Assembly (NCBI RefSeq): GCF_009789235.1
Contig: NZ_WSTB01000002.1
Location: 248,001 to 312,000 of the forward strand
Length of the DNA: 64,000 nt
Direction of reading: 5' to 3'
Source of the DNA: Flavobacterium hydrocarbonoxydans
GTDB lineage: Bacteria > Bacteroidota > Bacteroidia > Flavobacteriales > Flavobacteriaceae
The translations under genes were made by a program, and so were the position numbers. Under the pieces are notes generated by a model that saw nothing but the letters and a program-made list of their open reading frames with translations, was not told the origin of the DNA and made no database searches. Positions within the stretch are counted from its first letter, which is position 1. Each line of letters begins with the position of its first letter. This document shows, piece by piece, positions 36,852 to 45,020 of the stretch.

Positions 36852-38648
36852 ATGAAGAAGATACGTAACTTTTGCATTATTGCACACATTGACCACGGTA
36901 AAAGTACACTTGCTGACCGATTACTTGGGGCCACACAAACCGTTACTGCCCGTGAAGAAAAAGCACAATTGCTTGACAACATGGACCTGGAGCGCGAGCG
37001 TGGAATTACCATAAAAAGTCACGCCATACAAATGGAATACACTTATAAAGGTGAAGAATATATTTTAAATCTTATTGACACTCCGGGTCACGTTGACTTT
37101 TCATACGAAGTTTCCCGTTCGATTGCGGCCTGCGAAGGTGCGCTTTTGATTGTGGATGCGGCGCAAAGTATTCAGGCACAAACGATTTCTAACTTATATT
37201 TGGCTCTAGAGAATGATCTGGAAATTATTCCGGTTTTGAATAAAGTTGATTTACCAAGTGCTAATCCAGAAGAAGTTAGCGATGATATTATTGATCTTTT
37301 AGGATGTAAACTAGAAGATATTATTCATGCTTCGGGAAAAACAGGTTTTGGTGTCGAAAATATTTTGGCGGCTATTATCGAAAAAATTCCAGCTCCAAAA
37401 GGAAATGTTGACGAACCATTACAAGCTTTGATTTTTGACTCTCATTATAATCCATTTCGTGGAATTGAAGTTATTTTCCGTGTTATGAATGGTGAAATCA
37501 AAAAAGGGCAAAAAATTAAATTCATGGCTACTGGCAATGAATATTTTGCTGATGAAGTTGGAACTCTAAAATTGAATCAGGTTCCTAAAAGTGTGATTTC
37601 GACGGGAGATGTTGGGTATTTGATTTCCGGAATTAAAGAAGCAAAAGAAGTAAAAGTGGGTGATACCTTAACGGATGCCAAAACGCCAACCACGAATATG
37701 ATTACAGGTTTTGAGGATGTAAAACCAATGGTTTTCGCCGGAATTTATCCTGTTGACACCGAAGATTATGAAGATTTGCGTTCTTCTATGGAGAAATTGC
37801 AACTGAATGATGCTTCGTTGGTTTTTACCCCTGAAAGTTCAGCCGCTTTAGGATTTGGTTTCCGTTGCGGATTCTTAGGAATGCTGCACATGGAAATTAT
37901 CCAGGAACGTTTAGAGCGTGAGTTTGATATGACAGTAATTACTACGGTTCCTAACGTTTCGTATTTGGCTTACACCAAAAAAGATCCTGAAACTGCATTT
38001 GTAGTTAACAATCCTTCAGACTTACCTGAACCATCTCGTTTAGACCGTGTTGAAGAACCTTTTATTAAAGCAACCATCATTACAAAAGCTGACTTCGTAG
38101 GAAACGTAATGAGTCTTTGTATCGAAAAACGTGGTCAGATTACCAATCAAACGTATTTGACGACAGAAAGAGTCGAATTGAATTTTGATATGCCATTGGC
38201 AGAGATTGTATTCGATTTTTATGATAGATTAAAAACCGTTTCTAAAGGTTACGCTTCTTTTGATTACTCTCCTATTGGGATGAGAACTTCGAAACTGGTA
38301 AAACTAGATGTTCTTTTGAATGCACAAACGGTTGATGCCCTTTCGGCTTTGATTCACGAAGACAATGCTTATAATATCGGTAAAAAAATGACCGAGAAAT
38401 TACGCGAATTGATCCCAAGACAACAATTTGATATTCCGATTCAGGCAGCAATTGGAGCCAAAATCATTGCTCGTGAAACCATCAAAGCACTTCGTAAAGA
38501 CGTTACCGCAAAATGTTATGGAGGAGATATTTCGCGTAAGCGTAAATTGCTTGAAAAACAGAAAAAAGGTAAAAAACGTATGCGTCAGGTAGGAAACGTT
38601 GAGATTCCTCAAGAAGCTTTTATGGCTGTTTTGAAATTGAATGATTAA
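36852..38648 (+). CDS. lepA: Elongation factor 4 (LepA)
   Basis: LepA is a ribosome-associated GTPase involved in translation under stress and in initiation/assembly. The 598-aa product is full length. The G1 loop [14 protein letters not shown] begins near residue 10, the G3 motif DTPGH and G4 NKVD follow, and domains II, III/V and the LepA-specific C-terminal domain are complete to [17 protein letters not shown]. Its own terminator follows. Remarkably, the last 41 codons occur again at 40572-40694 beyond a two-gene cassette, with mostly synonymous differences. The intact gene therefore has a recombined or replaced 3' end. Confidence 0.97.
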   Translation: MKKIRNFCIIAHIDHGKSTLADRLLGATQTVTAREEKAQLLDNMDLERERGITIKSHAIQMEYTYKGEEYILNLIDTPGHVDFSYEVSRSIAACEGALLIVDAAQSIQAQTISNLYLALENDLEIIPVLNKVDLPSANPEEVSDDIIDLLGCKLEDIIHASGKTGFGVENILAAIIEKIPAPKGNVDEPLQALIFDSHYNPFRGIEVIFRVMNGEIKKGQKIKFMATGNEYFADEVGTLKLNQVPKSVISTGDVGYLISGIKEAKEVKVGDTLTDAKTPTTNMITGFEDVKPMVFAGIYPVDTEDYEDLRSSMEKLQLNDASLVFTPESSAALGFGFRCGFLGMLHMEIIQERLEREFDMTVITTVPNVSYLAYTKKDPETAFVVNNPSDLPEPSRLDRVEEPFIKATIITKADFVGNVMSLCIEKRGQITNQTYLTTERVELNFDMPLAEIVFDFYDRLKTVSKGYASFDYSPIGMRTSKLVKLDVLLNAQTVDALSALIHEDNAYNIGKKMTEKLRELIPRQQFDIPIQAAIGAKIIARETIKALRKDVTAKCYGGDISRKRKLLEKQKKGKKRMRQVGNVEIPQEAFMAVLKLND

Positions 38649-38670
38649 AGAACTTTAAAGATATAATTGA

Positions 38671-38700
38671 AACCTGATAGCTAAAGTTATCAGGTTTTTT
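38671..38700 (+). terminator. Terminator of intact lepA
   Basis: AACCTGATA and TATCAGGTT form a 9-bp stem followed by a run of T's. It resembles in sequence and position the terminator after the duplicated lepA end (40726-40757). Confidence 0.8.
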
Positions 38701-38702
38701 TG

Positions 38703-38710
38703 TATGTTTG
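38703..38710 (+). promoter_or_regulatory. Possible -7 element of the ATPase/DUF4276 pair
   Basis: TATGTTTG matches TAnnTTTG, 20 bp before the ATPase ATG and right at the end of the lepA terminator. No TTG box at the usual distance, so support is weak. Confidence 0.35.
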
Positions 38711-38729
38711 GCTACTATTATCCATAAAA

Positions 38730-39827
38730 ATGATAAACAGAATTCAAATAAAAGGTTATAAATCAATTAAAGATTTAGATCTTGAATTGAAACCTATAAA
38801 CGTACTTATTGGTTCAAATGGAGTTGGTAAATCAAATTTTATTTCTTTTTTCAAATTAATAAACGTTATTTACGAGCAAAGGTTAGAATTATATTCACTG
38901 ACAGAAGGTGCAGATAGCTTAATGCATTTTGGAAAAAGAAATACTGCAGAAATAAAAGCATATTTAGAATTTGATGAAAAAAATGCTTATAGTTTCTCAC
39001 TTAAACCAACAAATGATGACAAACTTTTTATTGAAACAGAACATACTGGTTTCAATAAATCAAAAGGAGGAAGGTCTGCAGAATTTGGCCCAGGTTGGAG
39101 TTGGGATTGGATTGCTGGAAATGTAAAAGAAAGTGTTGTTAGAAATTTTTCAAATGGGATTCCAAGCTACGTTAATATTTATCTAAGAAGCTTTAAAATT
39201 TATCATTTTCATGATACTAGCCAAAATGCTCCTCTACGTTCTTCATGTAATATAAATGACAATCAACAGCTTAAAGAAAATGGAAGTAATCTACCCGCTT
39301 TCTTATATTATCTCAAGGAAAAAAAACCAAATGATTTCGAAAAAATACAAAGAATAACCCAATCTATTGCACCATTTTTCGAAAGGTTTGACTTAAAACC
39401 AAACCGACTAAAACCAGAAAGAATCTCTTTAGAGTGGATTGAAAAAAGCCAACCCGAGAGTTACTTTAATGCAGGGAATTTTTCAGATGGAACAATTAGA
39501 TTTATTGCCTTAGCAACATTATTGCTTCAACCTAATTTACCTAAAACAATTATAATCGATGAGCCAGAATTAGGACTACATCCTTTTGCAATTAATAAAT
39601 TAGCAGGTTTAATTAAAAAAGCTTCTGCTTCAAGTCAAATTATAATCTCAACTCAATCTGTGAATCTAGTTGATAATTTCAAACCAGAAGACATTGTAAC
39701 TGTTGACAGATTAGACAACCAATCAGTTTTTAATAGAATCGACGATAATGAAAACTTAACAAATTGGATGACCAAATATAGTTTAGGTGATTTATGGTCA
39801 AAAAACGTAATTGGAGGCAGACCATGA
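38730..39827 (+). CDS. AAA family ATPase (AAA15/OLD-like), first gene of cassette
   Basis: This is a 365-aa SMC/OLD-related ATPase. Starting at the ATG of 38730 (an upstream TTG at 38700 lies in the terminator), it reads MINRIQIKGYKSIKDLDLEL. Walker A GSNGVGKSN is at residues 28-36, a signature-like FSDGTIRFIAL at 251-261, Walker B IIIDEPELGLHP at 274-285, and a switch STQS at 307-310. There is no nuclease domain in this protein. Its stop codon overlaps the start of the DUF4276 gene in ATGA, so the two are translated together. ATPases of this group work with Toprim-like partners in anti-phage systems such as PARIS. The same kind of role is inferred here. It lies between two copies of the lepA 3' end. 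Confidence 0.88.
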   Translation: MINRIQIKGYKSIKDLDLELKPINVLIGSNGVGKSNFISFFKLINVIYEQRLELYSLTEGADSLMHFGKRNTAEIKAYLEFDEKNAYSFSLKPTNDDKLFIETEHTGFNKSKGGRSAEFGPGWSWDWIAGNVKESVVRNFSNGIPSYVNIYLRSFKIYHFHDTSQNAPLRSSCNINDNQQLKENGSNLPAFLYYLKEKKPNDFEKIQRITQSIAPFFERFDLKPNRLKPERISLEWIEKSQPESYFNAGNFSDGTIRFIALATLLLQPNLPKTIIIDEPELGLHPFAINKLAGLIKKASASSQIIISTQSVNLVDNFKPEDIVTVDRLDNQSVFNRIDDNENLTNWMTKYSLGDLWSKNVIGGRP

Positions 39828-40507
39828 AAGATTTATATTTTATTGTTGAAGGCGAAACAGAATTAGAATTTGTCAATAAAATCTTGATCCCTTATTTTTA
39901 TTCTCAAGGTATCTCATGCCATATACAAGGATATCCTATAACTATGAGTGGTGGTGGGCATGGTTTTAATAATATTCAACATTTTATAAACACAATAACA
40001 CCTGTATTAAACTATCAGAATGAGCCAATAATCACTACTCTGATTGATTACTTCCAATTAAATAGTGAAAAAAAACTACCTGGCTATTCTACATCACTAA
40101 ATTATGCTTTAACCAACGACCGAGTCAATTACTTAGAGTCGAAATTAAATGATGTTGTCCAATCTATTAGCCCATACAGGTATTTCGTTCCATATATTCA
40201 AAAACATGAAATGGAAACATTGCTTTTTTCTAATCCAGAAGAGGGGTTTTATCTAGAAAGTGATAAAATTAAAAATTCAGTTTTAGAGATTTGTAAGCAG
40301 TATCAAAACGTTGAAGACATAAATGGCTCTTTGCAAGGCGCACCATCAAAAAGACTAGAAGCCATTTATAAAGCAGATGGAAAAAAATATGAAAAAATCA
40401 TTGACGGGATTGATATCGCTGACTTAACAGGAATACAAAAAATCTTAGAAAAATGTCCACGCTTTAGAAATTGGATAGAACATTTAATAAGATTATTAAA
40501 AGAATAA
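39824..40507 (+). CDS. DUF4276 family protein, partner of the AAA ATPase
   Basis: The 227-aa product starts MKDLYFIVEGETELEFV at ATG 39824. That ATG overlaps the ATPase stop (ATGA) and is preceded by GGAGG six bases upstream, a rare clear Shine-Dalgarno in this window. An alternative in-frame ATG at 39794 is inside the ATPase gene. Conserved acidic positions fit a Toprim-like metal site: Glu9 and Glu13 in VEGETE, Asp75 in TTLIDYF, and Glu129/Glu131 in KHEMETLLF. DUF4276 proteins are commonly encoded beside such ATPases, but their biochemical activity is, to my knowledge, not established. Nuclease or toxin activity unleashed by the ATPase is an inference from the analogous AAA15 + DUF4435 (PARIS) pair. 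Confidence 0.82.
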   Translation: MKDLYFIVEGETELEFVNKILIPYFYSQGISCHIQGYPITMSGGGHGFNNIQHFINTITPVLNYQNEPIITTLIDYFQLNSEKKLPGYSTSLNYALTNDRVNYLESKLNDVVQSISPYRYFVPYIQKHEMETLLFSNPEEGFYLESDKIKNSVLEICKQYQNVEDINGSLQGAPSKRLEAIYKADGKKYEKIIDGIDIADLTGIQKILEKCPRFRNWIEHLIRLLKE

Positions 40508-40571
40508 GTAAAAACAGCTAGGATTGAACTTCTTTTAGTTGTTTCTAATCGAACTTTAAGATTGATAGTAA

Positions 40572-40694
40572 AATATTTCGCGTAAGCGTAAATTGCTTGA
40601 AAAACAGAAAAAAGGTAAAAAACGTATGAGACAAGTTGAAAACGTTGAGATTCCGCAAGAAGCTTTTATGGCTGTTTTGAAATTGAATGATTAA
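40572..40694 (+). pseudogene. Duplicated 3' end of lepA (41 codons)
   Basis: The segment 40573-40694 repeats 38527-38648 over 122 bp with six mismatches and no indel. It reads [11 protein letters not shown]... to the same C-terminus ...LKLND and stop. Changed codons are CGT/AGA, CAG/CAA, GTA/GTT, GGA/GAA and CCT/CCG, so four of five are synonymous. That pattern means both copies evolved as functional lepA ends in different lineages before being brought together. The copy has no start and is not expressed as a gene. Confidence 0.92.
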
Positions 40695-40725
40695 GATTTT
40701 TATTTAGAAAATAAAATATAGATTG

Positions 40726-40757
40726 AACCCGATGACGAAAAGTTATCGGGTTTTCTT
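40726..40757 (+). terminator. Terminator after duplicated lepA end
   Basis: AACCCGATGAC and GTTATCGGGTT form an 11-bp stem with one G-T pair, followed by TTCTTTTT. It is the counterpart of the terminator at 38671-38700. The rest of the gap to 41008 is AT-rich and holds nothing I recognise. Confidence 0.75.
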
Positions 40758-41008
40758 TTTGTTTAATATAAAACATTCATAAAAATATTGCTTTACAGGT
40801 TTAATCAAGTTGTTTTTATTCTTTAAAACACATAAAACAAAGATTAACAACCGTTAATACTAATCATAGAGCCATAATTATATAGATTATTTCTTACAAA
40901 ATAAAAATTAATATCAATTCATCTATTTTTTCAGTCTTTCATCGAACTTTTCTTAAATATTAAGATAAAAAACATAATTTTAATCTTACAACTTTAAATT
41001 CTAAGATT

Positions 41009-41611
41009 ATGAAAACGAAAATTACTATTATGGCTCTGTTATTTGCAATTGGTTTTGCAAATGCACAACAACAAGAAATTCAAGATGAAGTAAATTCGGC
41101 AAAAGGAATAACTTTTCAAAAAGGGGACATGTTTATTGAAGGTTCTCTGCAACTTTCAACCGGTGGCCCAGTTGATTATTTTGGGTTCAATCCAAAATTT
41201 GGTTATTTTTTAAGTGAAAAATTCGCAGTTGGAGCAAAATTAAGTGTTGGTTCTAGTAAAATTGAAGCTACAGATGAAAAAACAAATCAATTTGGTATTG
41301 GCGGTTTTGCAAGATACTACGTTCTTGAATTAGATAAAAAACGTTTTAAAGCTTATGGAGAAGCTGGCTTAGGTTTTGGTAGAAACAAACAAGATGGTGA
41401 TTCAGACAATAGTATAACAGCGGACATCAATATTGGATTGAATTATTTCATTACCAAAAATATTGCTGTAACGTTTACTTTGGCTAATATTTTATCTTAC
41501 AATAGCGTTTCTCCAGCCGATGGACCCTCATCAGATGTTTTTCAATTAAACATTAACTTATTTGAGAATATTTTTGACCAGCCACAATTTGGTTTGTTAT
41601 ACAAATTCTAA
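41009..41611 (+). CDS. Outer membrane beta-barrel protein, 200 aa
   Basis: This is a small exported protein with a signal peptide (residues 1-19, IGFANAQ). An OmpX/OmpW-like pattern of amphipathic strands follows: SLQLSTGGPVDYFGFNPKFGYF, KFAVGAKLSVGSS, FARYYVLE, AYGEAGLGFGRN, DINIGLNYFITKN and a C-terminal strand ending in Phe (FGLLYKF). About eight strands fit 180 residues. No specific function can be assigned. It has its own terminator, so it is probably monocistronic. Confidence 0.82.
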   Translation: MKTKITIMALLFAIGFANAQQQEIQDEVNSAKGITFQKGDMFIEGSLQLSTGGPVDYFGFNPKFGYFLSEKFAVGAKLSVGSSKIEATDEKTNQFGIGGFARYYVLELDKKRFKAYGEAGLGFGRNKQDGDSDNSITADINIGLNYFITKNIAVTFTLANILSYNSVSPADGPSSDVFQLNINLFENIFDQPQFGLLYKF

Positions 41612-41636
41612 GAATTAAATATTCAAAATTAAAAAA

Positions 41637-41663
41637 GGCAACTCTAATAAAGTTGCCTTTTTG
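41637..41663. terminator. Terminator of outer membrane protein gene
   Basis: GGCAACT and AGTTGCC with flanking A- and T-runs give a strong hairpin 25 bp after the stop. Confidence 0.85.
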
Positions 41664-41687
41664 CTTTATCAGAAGTTCTCAAAAAAG

Positions 41688-41695
41688 TATCTTTG
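41688..41695 (+). promoter_or_regulatory. Putative -7 element of the WYL regulator
   Basis: TATCTTTG matches TAnnTTTG, 19 bp before the ATG. A TTTTTG lies 24 bp upstream, slightly farther than usual. Confidence 0.45.
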
Positions 41696-41714
41696 AAAGA
41701 CAAAACCTCAACCA

Positions 41715-42674
41715 ATGCTAGACGAAACCCCAAAACGCTTTGATAGAATTATTGCTATTCTGATTCAGTTACAATCGAAGAAAATTGTAAAGGCACAGGA
41801 ATTAGCCGATCGTTTTGAGGTGAGTTTAAGAACAATTTACAGAGACATTCGAACACTGGAAGCTTCCGGAGTTCCTATTTACAGTGAAGCCGGTGTAGGT
41901 TATGCTCTGATGGATGGCTACCGCTTACCTCCCGTTATGTTTACGCGCGAAGAAGTAAGCAGTTTTATTGCCGCCGAAAAACTGATGCAGAAATTCACCG
42001 ATACTTCGCTTGGAACGCATTACGCATCGGCGATGTATAAATTAAAATCGGTTTTGAGAAGTACTGATAAAGACTGGCTTTCTAACATAGAAAACAAAGT
42101 GGTCATGCAAAACGCAGAACCTTTATTTCATGATAATTCTCCCAACACACTGGCTTTTTTATTTGAAAGTATTGCCGAAAAAAAGCAAGTCATTTTATTA
42201 TACAAAACCTTCGAATCTGGAGAAACAACCTCAAGAAACATTGAACCTGTTGGTGTTTTTCACGACCACAACAACTGGTATGTTTTGGGATTTTGTCATT
42301 TACGAAAGGATTATCGCCAATTTAGAACCGACAGAATTCAGGGGATTCAGAAAACAGAAATTGATTTTACATTAGAACACGATTCATTAGAAACCTATCT
42401 GAATAAAAACGAAACCATTCCCACCATAAAAGTTAGAGTAATAGTCGATAAAAAAATCGCAAGATATTTGGCTTATGAGCGAAAATACCATGGTTTTGTA
42501 TCCGAAAAAGAAATTGATGGGCAACTGGAAATGACCTTTATGTCGCGAGATATTGAGAATGCTTTTCCGCGTTGGCTTTTAATGTTTGGTGATTATGCGG
42601 AGATTTTAGAGCCGGAACAACTAAAAATAAATACGCTGGAATTGCTTGAGAAAATAAAGAAGAAACTTTCGTAA
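41715..42674 (+). CDS. YafY-type HTH and WYL domain transcriptional regulator
   Basis: The 319-aa protein has an N-terminal HTH_11 winged helix (about residues 8-62: LIQLQSKKIVKAQELADRFEVSLRTIYRDIRTLEASGVPIYSEAGVGYAL). A linker and a WYL ligand-binding domain follow (about residues 140-215, with HNNWYVLGFCHLRKDYRQFRTDRI), then the WCX extension. Such regulators are widespread, and WYL domains sense diverse ligands, including nucleotides. The convergent DinB gene downstream is a frequent companion in Flavobacteria, but no shared function is proven. No binding site is obvious. Confidence 0.92.
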   Translation: MLDETPKRFDRIIAILIQLQSKKIVKAQELADRFEVSLRTIYRDIRTLEASGVPIYSEAGVGYALMDGYRLPPVMFTREEVSSFIAAEKLMQKFTDTSLGTHYASAMYKLKSVLRSTDKDWLSNIENKVVMQNAEPLFHDNSPNTLAFLFESIAEKKQVILLYKTFESGETTSRNIEPVGVFHDHNNWYVLGFCHLRKDYRQFRTDRIQGIQKTEIDFTLEHDSLETYLNKNETIPTIKVRVIVDKKIARYLAYERKYHGFVSEKEIDGQLEMTFMSRDIENAFPRWLLMFGDYAEILEPEQLKINTLELLEKIKKKLS

Positions 42675-42688
42675 ACAACTAAACGAAC

Positions 42689-42720
42689 AAACCCGACAGG
42701 TTTAAAAACCTGTCGGGTTT
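42689..42720. terminator. CCCGACAGG palindromic repeat, likely bidirectional terminator
   Basis: The third copy of the element at 5303 and 19694, with one fewer loop base. It sits between the convergent WYL and DinB genes. Confidence 0.8.
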
Positions 42721-42796
42721 ACTGAATACGCTAAATCACATATTCAGAGATTCCTCCGGAATGACAAGATTGGGCCTTTAATTTTTAATCAAAAAT

Positions 42797-43276
42797 CTAT
42801 CTTTCCCAGAAAAAAGGCGGTTCAATATTTAAGGCGCGTAGATAAACGTAAGCCTGACCACGATGATGCACTTCATTATCAATAAAATATAATATATTAT
42901 GAATCACCGGAAATTCGTATTGTCCAAAAAGATTAAACGTTTCATTAAAATCTTCGATAGCTAATTTTTCCCAAAGCTGATTAATTTCAGCAGTTGATTC
43001 ATCCCATTTTTGTAGATATTGTGCTTTAAAAATCAATTTTTCAGAACCTTCATCAAAAGGCTGAACATCACGATTTACAATTCCTCTTAATCCCGGAGCG
43101 GCAATTGCCAAAAGTTCATCAACCAATTTTGAAAAAGGGCGCATTCCTCCTATCGAAAACTCGAAAAAATCTTTTTCAGGGAATAATTCAATCAAACGAC
43201 GGGTTAGCGCACGATGACCCTGCCAATGTTTTAGTAAATCTTCCGAAGTAATTACCTGAGCTGCTAATGTTTTCAT
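42797..43276 (-). CDS. DinB family protein
   Basis: The 159-aa four-helix-bundle protein belongs to the DinB/YfiT-like putative metalloenzyme superfamily. The C-terminal HHRGQAYVYLRAL contains the conserved metal-ligand histidines, and the N-terminal helix carries His17 in LKHWQGHRA. Functions in the family range from thiol transfer to unknown; nothing here narrows it down. A TAnnTTTG element lies 29 bp upstream. It converges on the WYL regulator. Confidence 0.85.
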   Translation of the reverse strand: MKTLAAQVITSEDLLKHWQGHRALTRRLIELFPEKDFFEFSIGGMRPFSKLVDELLAIAAPGLRGIVNRDVQPFDEGSEKLIFKAQYLQKWDESTAEINQLWEKLAIEDFNETFNLFGQYEFPVIHNILYFIDNEVHHRGQAYVYLRALNIEPPFFWER

Positions 43277-43305
43277 AATATTAAGTTTTTATATTTTAAT
43301 ACTTC

Positions 43306-43313
43306 AAAAGTAA
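43306..43313 (-). promoter_or_regulatory. Putative -7 element of the dinB-like gene
   Basis: The minus strand reads TACTTTTG, a full TAnnTTTG match about 30 bp upstream of the ATG. Confidence 0.45.
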
Positions 43314-43471
43314 AACGGGCTGGTGACAACAGTTTGTCAGTAGGAAAAATTAATTTTTATTATTTATTGAAATTGTTTATTATTAGAATTGATAAAGACG
43401 CACTGCAGTGCGTCTCTACAGTAGATCAGGTGTTCCAGGACAACATTCGGTTAAATTCGATAAAACCTTTG

Positions 43472-43479
43472 TACCTTTG
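43472..43479 (+). promoter_or_regulatory. Putative -7 element of thiL
   Basis: TACCTTTG matches TAnnTTTG, 29 bp upstream of the thiL ATG. Confidence 0.45.
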
Positions 43480-43508
43480 CACCTTAAAAACTTTGGAACT
43501 TAAAAAAA

Positions 43509-44555
43509 ATGATCGAAGATAAAAATCCACAACGTACCAGTATAGCACAATTAGGTGAATTTGGCCTGATTGAACATTTGACTAAAAACTTTGACGTGAA
43601 ACACGAATCAACACTAAAAAGTATTGGTGACGATGCCGCTGTTCTTGATTTTAAAGACAAAAAAGTCGTTATTTCTACTGATTTACTGATTGAAGGCGTT
43701 CATTTTGATTTGGCTTATATGCCTTTAAAACATTTGGGATACAAAGCTGTTGTCGTAAACATCTCTGACATTTGCGCCATGAATGCCAAAGCAACACAAA
43801 TCACAGTATCGGTTGCGGTTTCGAATCGTTTTCCGCTAGAAGCTTTAGAAGAGCTTTTTGAAGGAATTACACATGCCGCTACAGAATACAAAGTTGATGT
43901 TATTGGTGGTGATACTACCTCATCGCAAAAAGGACTAATCATTAGCATTACGGCAATTGGTGAAGCCAATGAAGAGGAAATTGTATATCGCAATGGCGCC
44001 AAACAAACCGATTTGCTTGTTGTAACCGGCGACATTGGAGCTGCCTATATGGGATTGCAGGTTTTAGAGCGCGAGAAACAAGTTTTTCAGGTGAATCCTA
44101 ACAACCAGCCTGATTTGGATGCTTATACGTATCTGATTGAACGCCAATTAAAACCAGAAGCCCGAAAAGACGTTCGTACTTTGTTGCACGCGCTTGAAAT
44201 AAAACCGACTTCGATGATTGATATTTCAGACGGATTATCATCAGAGATTATTCATTTGTGCAAGCAGTCAAAAGTAGGTTGTAATTTATACGAAGACAAA
44301 CTGCCATTAGACCCACAATTTATTTCGACTTGCGAAGAATTTAATATTGACAGCACTACGGTTGCGATCAATGGCGGTGAAGATTACGAATTGCTTTTTA
44401 CGATTGACATCAACGATTTTGACAAAATAAAAGGAAATCCAAATTTCTCTATTATTGGTCACATGGCAGATGAAAGCGAAGGAATCAATTTAGTAACAAG
44501 AGCCAATACTCAAATTCCTTTGAAAGCCCGTGGCTGGGACGCTTTGAGCGAATAA
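43509..44555 (+). CDS. thiL: Thiamine-monophosphate kinase
   Basis: ThiL phosphorylates thiamine monophosphate to thiamine diphosphate, the active cofactor. The 348-aa product shows the PurM-like fold: STLKSIGDDAAVLDF near the N-terminus, STDLLIEGVHFD, GYKAVVVNISDICAMNA, VIGGDTTSSQKGL and a C-terminal MIDISDGLSSEIIHL with GGEDYELLFTID. These are the ATP- and Mg-binding segments of ThiL. No other thiamine genes are adjacent. A strong terminator follows. Confidence 0.95.
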   Translation: MIEDKNPQRTSIAQLGEFGLIEHLTKNFDVKHESTLKSIGDDAAVLDFKDKKVVISTDLLIEGVHFDLAYMPLKHLGYKAVVVNISDICAMNAKATQITVSVAVSNRFPLEALEELFEGITHAATEYKVDVIGGDTTSSQKGLIISITAIGEANEEEIVYRNGAKQTDLLVVTGDIGAAYMGLQVLEREKQVFQVNPNNQPDLDAYTYLIERQLKPEARKDVRTLLHALEIKPTSMIDISDGLSSEIIHLCKQSKVGCNLYEDKLPLDPQFISTCEEFNIDSTTVAINGGEDYELLFTIDINDFDKIKGNPNFSIIGHMADESEGINLVTRANTQIPLKARGWDALSE

Positions 44556-44605
44556 ACACCCATACATACACTCTTATAAAGAGAGTGATCCAACTAAGAA
44601 TCTTA

Positions 44606-44642
44606 AAGGTTCAGCTTTTTTAACAAAGGCTGAACCTTTTTT
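44606..44642 (+). terminator. Terminator of thiL
   Basis: AAGGTTCAGC and GCTGAACCTT form a 10-bp perfect stem followed by seven T's. Confidence 0.85.
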
Positions 44643-44720
44643 TATTTTCTAACTACTGTTTAACGACAAAAAAAAGCTCTTCAAATGGGTTTTAAACTAA
44701 AAAATACTCCAAAAGAGGTA

Positions 44721-44751
44721 TTGTTTCACTTTAGTTTTAAAATTAGATTTG
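44721..44751 (+). promoter_or_regulatory. Possible promoter of the beta-helix gene, with long leader
   Basis: TTG (44721-44723) is followed after 20 bp by TAGATTTG (44744-44751). If used, the mRNA has an AT-rich leader of about 260 nt before the ATG at 45021. The gap 44643-45020 shows no reading frame or known riboswitch. Confidence 0.4.
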
Positions 44752-45020
44752 TTGATTAAATTTATTTTAATACTAAAAACCAATACTTTACAGCATATCA
44801 AAGGATTAGTAAAATACAACATTTAAAAAACAAAAAGATAAAAAACACATTTTATTTTATTCTAAAATTCATAAATACTAAAACGCAATATTAAACAAAA
44901 TAAAAATAAAGCATACCCAATAAATACCACAATAACCGGAAATAAAATTTCCAATGTTTAAAAAAAGGAGAAAGCCGAAAATCCTAATTACAGAGTAGGC
45001 AAAATTAAAATTTCCAAAAA

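Noticed and set aside
38700..38729. Upstream TTG start for the AAA ATPase
   Set aside because: It lies in the terminator tail of lepA and adds residues outside the conserved N-terminus; the ATG at 38730 fits the family start.
38649..40573. Complete mobile element (integrative element or transposon) around the ATPase pair
   Set aside because: No integrase, transposase or terminal inverted repeats were found; only the lepA end duplication supports mobility.
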